Shown piece after piece: positions 62,373-64,000 of a DNA stretch of 64,000 bases; the stretch's first letter is position 1; each line of letters starts with the position of its first letter. The stretch is from Nitrospirillum sp034653275. GTDB lineage: Bacteria; Pseudomonadota; Alphaproteobacteria; Azospirillales; Azospirillaceae. Under the pieces are notes generated by a model, which searched no databases, was not told where the DNA came from, and saw nothing but the letters and a program-made list of their open reading frames with translations. The translations under genes and the position numbers were made by a program. The DNA lies in assembly GCF_034653275.1 (NCBI RefSeq), contig NZ_JAYEES010000002.1, positions 62,001 to 126,000 of the forward strand, read 5' to 3'.

Positions 62373-62962
62373 TGCGGGACCGCCGTGACGCCATCCGCCC
62401 CGATGAAGCGGGCTTCACCTACCTGGGCCTGCTGATCATCCTGGCCATCATCGGGGTGGTGGCCGCGGTCAGCCTGCAGGCCGGCGCCCTGATGCAGCGG
62501 CGCACGGCGGAGGAAAGCTTGTTGGACATCGGGGCGGACTTCCGCACCGCCTTGCGCGGCTATGCCGACAGCACGCCCGCCGGCCTGCCCCGATCGCCCC
62601 GCACCTTGCAGGACCTGGTGCGCGACCCGCGTTACCCGGGCGTGCGCCGTTACCTGCGCCGCGTGCCGCCCGATCCCATGGGCGGCGACCACCCGTGGGG
62701 CCTGGTGATGAGCCCGGATGGCGCCGGCATCATCGGCATCTACAGCCAGGCGCCGGGCCATCCCATCAAGCGGGACGATTTCCCGGCCGCATACCAAGAC
62801 TTCCGCAACCGCGACAGCTATGCCGACTGGGTCTTCACCCAGGCGCCGGCCCGCAATTCCCAGCTGCCCTCGCGCCCCATTCCCTTGGGCCCGGGCACCT
62901 CCGCGCCCGCCAGCCCCGGCACCGGCGCCACCCCCTCTGGCCCCCCCTCGGGCCCCCACTGA
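62372..62962 (+). CDS. Atypical pseudopilin lacking Glu5
   Basis: About 196 residues. The ATG overlaps the preceding stop (TGATG). A class III leader ends in PDEAG, cleaved before FTYLGLLIILAIIGVVAAV. At mature position 5 there is Gly rather than the near-invariant Glu. The globular part (DFRTALRGYADSTPAG, PRTLQDLVRDPRYPGVRRYLRRVPPDPMGG, WGLVMSPDGAGIIGIYSQAPG) resembles other pseudopilins, and the tail is Pro/Ser/Gly-rich. Tip pseudopilins such as GspK also lack Glu5, so it may occupy the tip; a gene of GspK size is not found here. Confidence 0.85.
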   Translation: MRDRRDAIRPDEAGFTYLGLLIILAIIGVVAAVSLQAGALMQRRTAEESLLDIGADFRTALRGYADSTPAGLPRSPRTLQDLVRDPRYPGVRRYLRRVPPDPMGGDHPWGLVMSPDGAGIIGIYSQAPGHPIKRDDFPAAYQDFRNRDSYADWVFTQAPARNSQLPSRPIPLGPGTSAPASPGTGATPSGPPSGPH

Positions 62963-62991
62963 TCCCCGCCGCAATCCAGGACCGATCGCCC

Positions 62992-63744
62992 GTGCGAACC
63001 ACACTTTCCGCCCTGATGACATCCTGCCTGCTGCTGGCCGGCACCGCCGCCCAGGCCGCGCAACCGGCCCCCCGGCAGCCGGATGATCTTGACGCCCGCA
63101 TCCACGCCTATCTCCTGTCCCACCCGGAGGTGCTGACGGAAATGCAGCAGGCCCTGGCGGCCAAGCAGGCGGTGGAGCGTGAGGCGCAGACCCGCGCCAC
63201 CCTGGCCGCCAACCACGACGCCCTGGTGGCCAACGCCGGGGACGCCGTCCTGGGCAACCCCAGGGGCGACGTCACCATCGTGGAATTCTTCGATGACGAG
63301 TGCCCCTACTGCAAGATGATGGCGCCCACGCTGGAGGCGGTGGTGAAGACCGATCCCGGCGTGCGCGTGGTGCTGAAGGAACTGGCCGTCCTGGGGCCCG
63401 GCTCGGAAATCGCGGCGCGCTACGCCCTGGCGGCCCAGCAGCAGGGCAAATACCTGGCGCTGCACGCCGCCCTGATGGCCGACAAGACGCCGGAACACCA
63501 GCTGACCGAGGCGCGCGTGAAGGAGATCGCGGCCGGCGCCGGCCTGGACACCGCCCGGCTGGAGCGGGACAGCCAGTCGGCGGACATCGTCGTCCGGCTG
63601 CAGCGCACCCGCGCCCTGGCCCAGACCATCGGCATCCGGGGCACGCCCGGCCTGGTCATCGGCGACACCGTGCATTCCGGCGCCATGACACCGGACGCCC
63701 TGGTCAAGGCCATCGCCGCCGCGCGGGCCGCGAAGGCGCCCTGA
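62992..63744 (+). CDS. DsbA-family periplasmic thiol-disulfide oxidoreductase
   Basis: A 250-residue exported protein. The GTG at 62992 gives a signal peptide with a basic start (VRTTLSALM) ending near AAQA; an internal ATG at 63016 would lack the Arg. Residues 28-75 form a helical N-terminal segment with DLDARIHAYLLSHPEVL. The DsbA-like thioredoxin fold follows with active site CPYC (DDECPYCKMMAP) and the cis-Pro loop GIRGTPGLVIGD. It resembles Com1/ScsC/BdbD-type DsbA proteins. At the end of the secretion operon, it may oxidise or isomerise disulfides in exported substrates; the giant protein contains several Cys in its GH2 and Lcl-like domains. Confidence 0.9.
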   Translation: MRTTLSALMTSCLLLAGTAAQAAQPAPRQPDDLDARIHAYLLSHPEVLTEMQQALAAKQAVEREAQTRATLAANHDALVANAGDAVLGNPRGDVTIVEFFDDECPYCKMMAPTLEAVVKTDPGVRVVLKELAVLGPGSEIAARYALAAQQQGKYLALHAALMADKTPEHQLTEARVKEIAAGAGLDTARLERDSQSADIVVRLQRTRALAQTIGIRGTPGLVIGDTVHSGAMTPDALVKAIAAARAAKAP

Positions 63745-63759
63745 CCAACACACCGCGGC

Positions 63760-63823
63760 GGGCCGGGACAGCGGTGGGCCGGGACAGCGGTGGGCCGGGA
63801 CAGCGGTGGGCCAGGACAGCGGG
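63760..63823. repeat. Four tandem copies of a 16-bp GC-rich unit
   Basis: GGGCCGGGACAGCGGT is repeated exactly at 63760-63775, 63776-63791 and 63792-63807. A fourth copy at 63808-63823 has two mismatches. The array lies between the convergent stops of the DsbA-like gene and usg. The period of 16 is not a multiple of three, so it is not a coding repeat. Confidence 0.9.
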
Positions 63824-63829
63824 GGACTG

Positions 63830-64000
63830 TCAGTGCAGCCGGCCCACGTCCTGCCCGTGACGGATTTCCGCAGCTTGGACCAGGGCCGCCGAAACGACCC
63901 GCACCCGGTGGATGCGGCCGTCCAGCCGAGCCTCCCAAAAATCGAGGAACCGGCGGAGCTGCGGGAAGCGGGGCGCCTGGTCCAGTTCCTGCCAGACATA
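63830..64000 (-). CDS. usg: Usg family protein, C-terminal part
   Basis: The minus-strand frame enters from the right edge and ends at a TGA at 63830-63832. The visible 56 residues include YVWQELDQAPRFPQLRRFLDF, WEARLDGRIHRVRVV and AAEIRHGQDVGRLH. This matches the C-terminal pattern of the small Usg proteins found beside tryptophan genes in alphaproteobacteria (a WQDYDLAPxFPxLxRFLDFW type motif). Function is unknown. The family's limited distribution supports an alphaproteobacterial host. Confidence 0.8.
   Translation of the reverse strand, partial: YVWQELDQAPRFPQLRRFLDFWEARLDGRIHRVRVVSAALVQAAEIRHGQDVGRLH

Noticed and set aside
1..64000. Search for CRISPR arrays, tRNA genes, insertion sequences and phage or integrase genes
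   Set aside because: No spaced direct repeats, cloverleaf-like sequences, transposase motifs or integrase motifs were recognised. The only tandem array is the 16-bp repeat near the right edge.

Overview
The window is very GC-rich (roughly 68-70% by eye) and densely coded. It looks like the chromosome of a free-living or plant-associated alphaproteobacterium. A partial usg-family gene at the right edge and the S. meliloti-style inositol regulator support the class. The many Tat-targeted glycosidases and two TonB-dependent receptors suggest Azospirillaceae (Nitrospirillum/Niveispirillum-like) or sphingomonad-like relatives; that placement is inference. No rRNA, tRNA, CRISPR array, transposase or integrase was seen.

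Region 1 (1-18160) is a glycan-utilisation locus. An aminosugar operon (kinase C-terminus, SIS-domain deaminase-like gene, nagA), a ROK repressor, a Mak-like ROK sugar kinase and a secreted protein of unknown family run rightward. They face a leftward block: TonB receptor, GH125, GH92 and GH29. A second GH29 gene diverges from the receptor but carries a one-base frameshift. Alpha-1,2- and alpha-1,6-mannosidases, fucosidases and GlcNAc-6-P catabolism together suggest growth on N-glycans or similar fucosylated mannans.

Region 2 (18165-30840) is inositol catabolism. iolC(-DUF2090)-iolD-iolE-iolB and an RpiR-type regulator run left; idhA, an APC permease, a PfkB kinase, a GH4 enzyme and a ROK regulator run right. 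iolA is not in the window. GGAA-N6-TTCC inverted repeats lie before iolC and before the second fucosidase.

Region 3 (30831-41459) holds a Tat-targeted GH2 beta-galactosidase, a GPH-type sugar transporter and a frameshifted ROK regulator on the minus strand. A second TonB receptor and a phosphocholine-type phospholipase C follow on the plus strand.

Region 4 (41530-43944) holds infA, cspA, a fructosamine-kinase-family gene and the prepilin peptidase, all on the minus strand.

Region 5 (44473-63744) is the most unusual part. A 2860-residue secreted protein joins an N-terminal GH2-like enzyme to a C-terminal GH64 beta-1,3-glucanase through six Ig-like domains, five CBM32-like domains, two InlB-like repeats and an Lcl/DUF1566-like domain. 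Directly downstream is a compact type II secretion/type IV pilus hybrid operon: gspG, gspF, gspE, PilM/N/O-like genes, a GspC/PilP-like gene, a TPR-secretin-cohesin lipoprotein, three more pseudopilins (one frameshifted, one lacking Glu5) and a DsbA-like oxidoreductase. The obvious hypothesis is a dedicated secretion machine and its giant substrate, with the prepilin peptidase encoded divergently. The window ends with a 16-bp tandem repeat and the 3' end of usg.

Three genes (second GH29, third ROK, one pseudopilin) each need a single-base correction. Two of these lie in C/G homopolymers, so sequencing error must be excluded before calling them pseudogenes.
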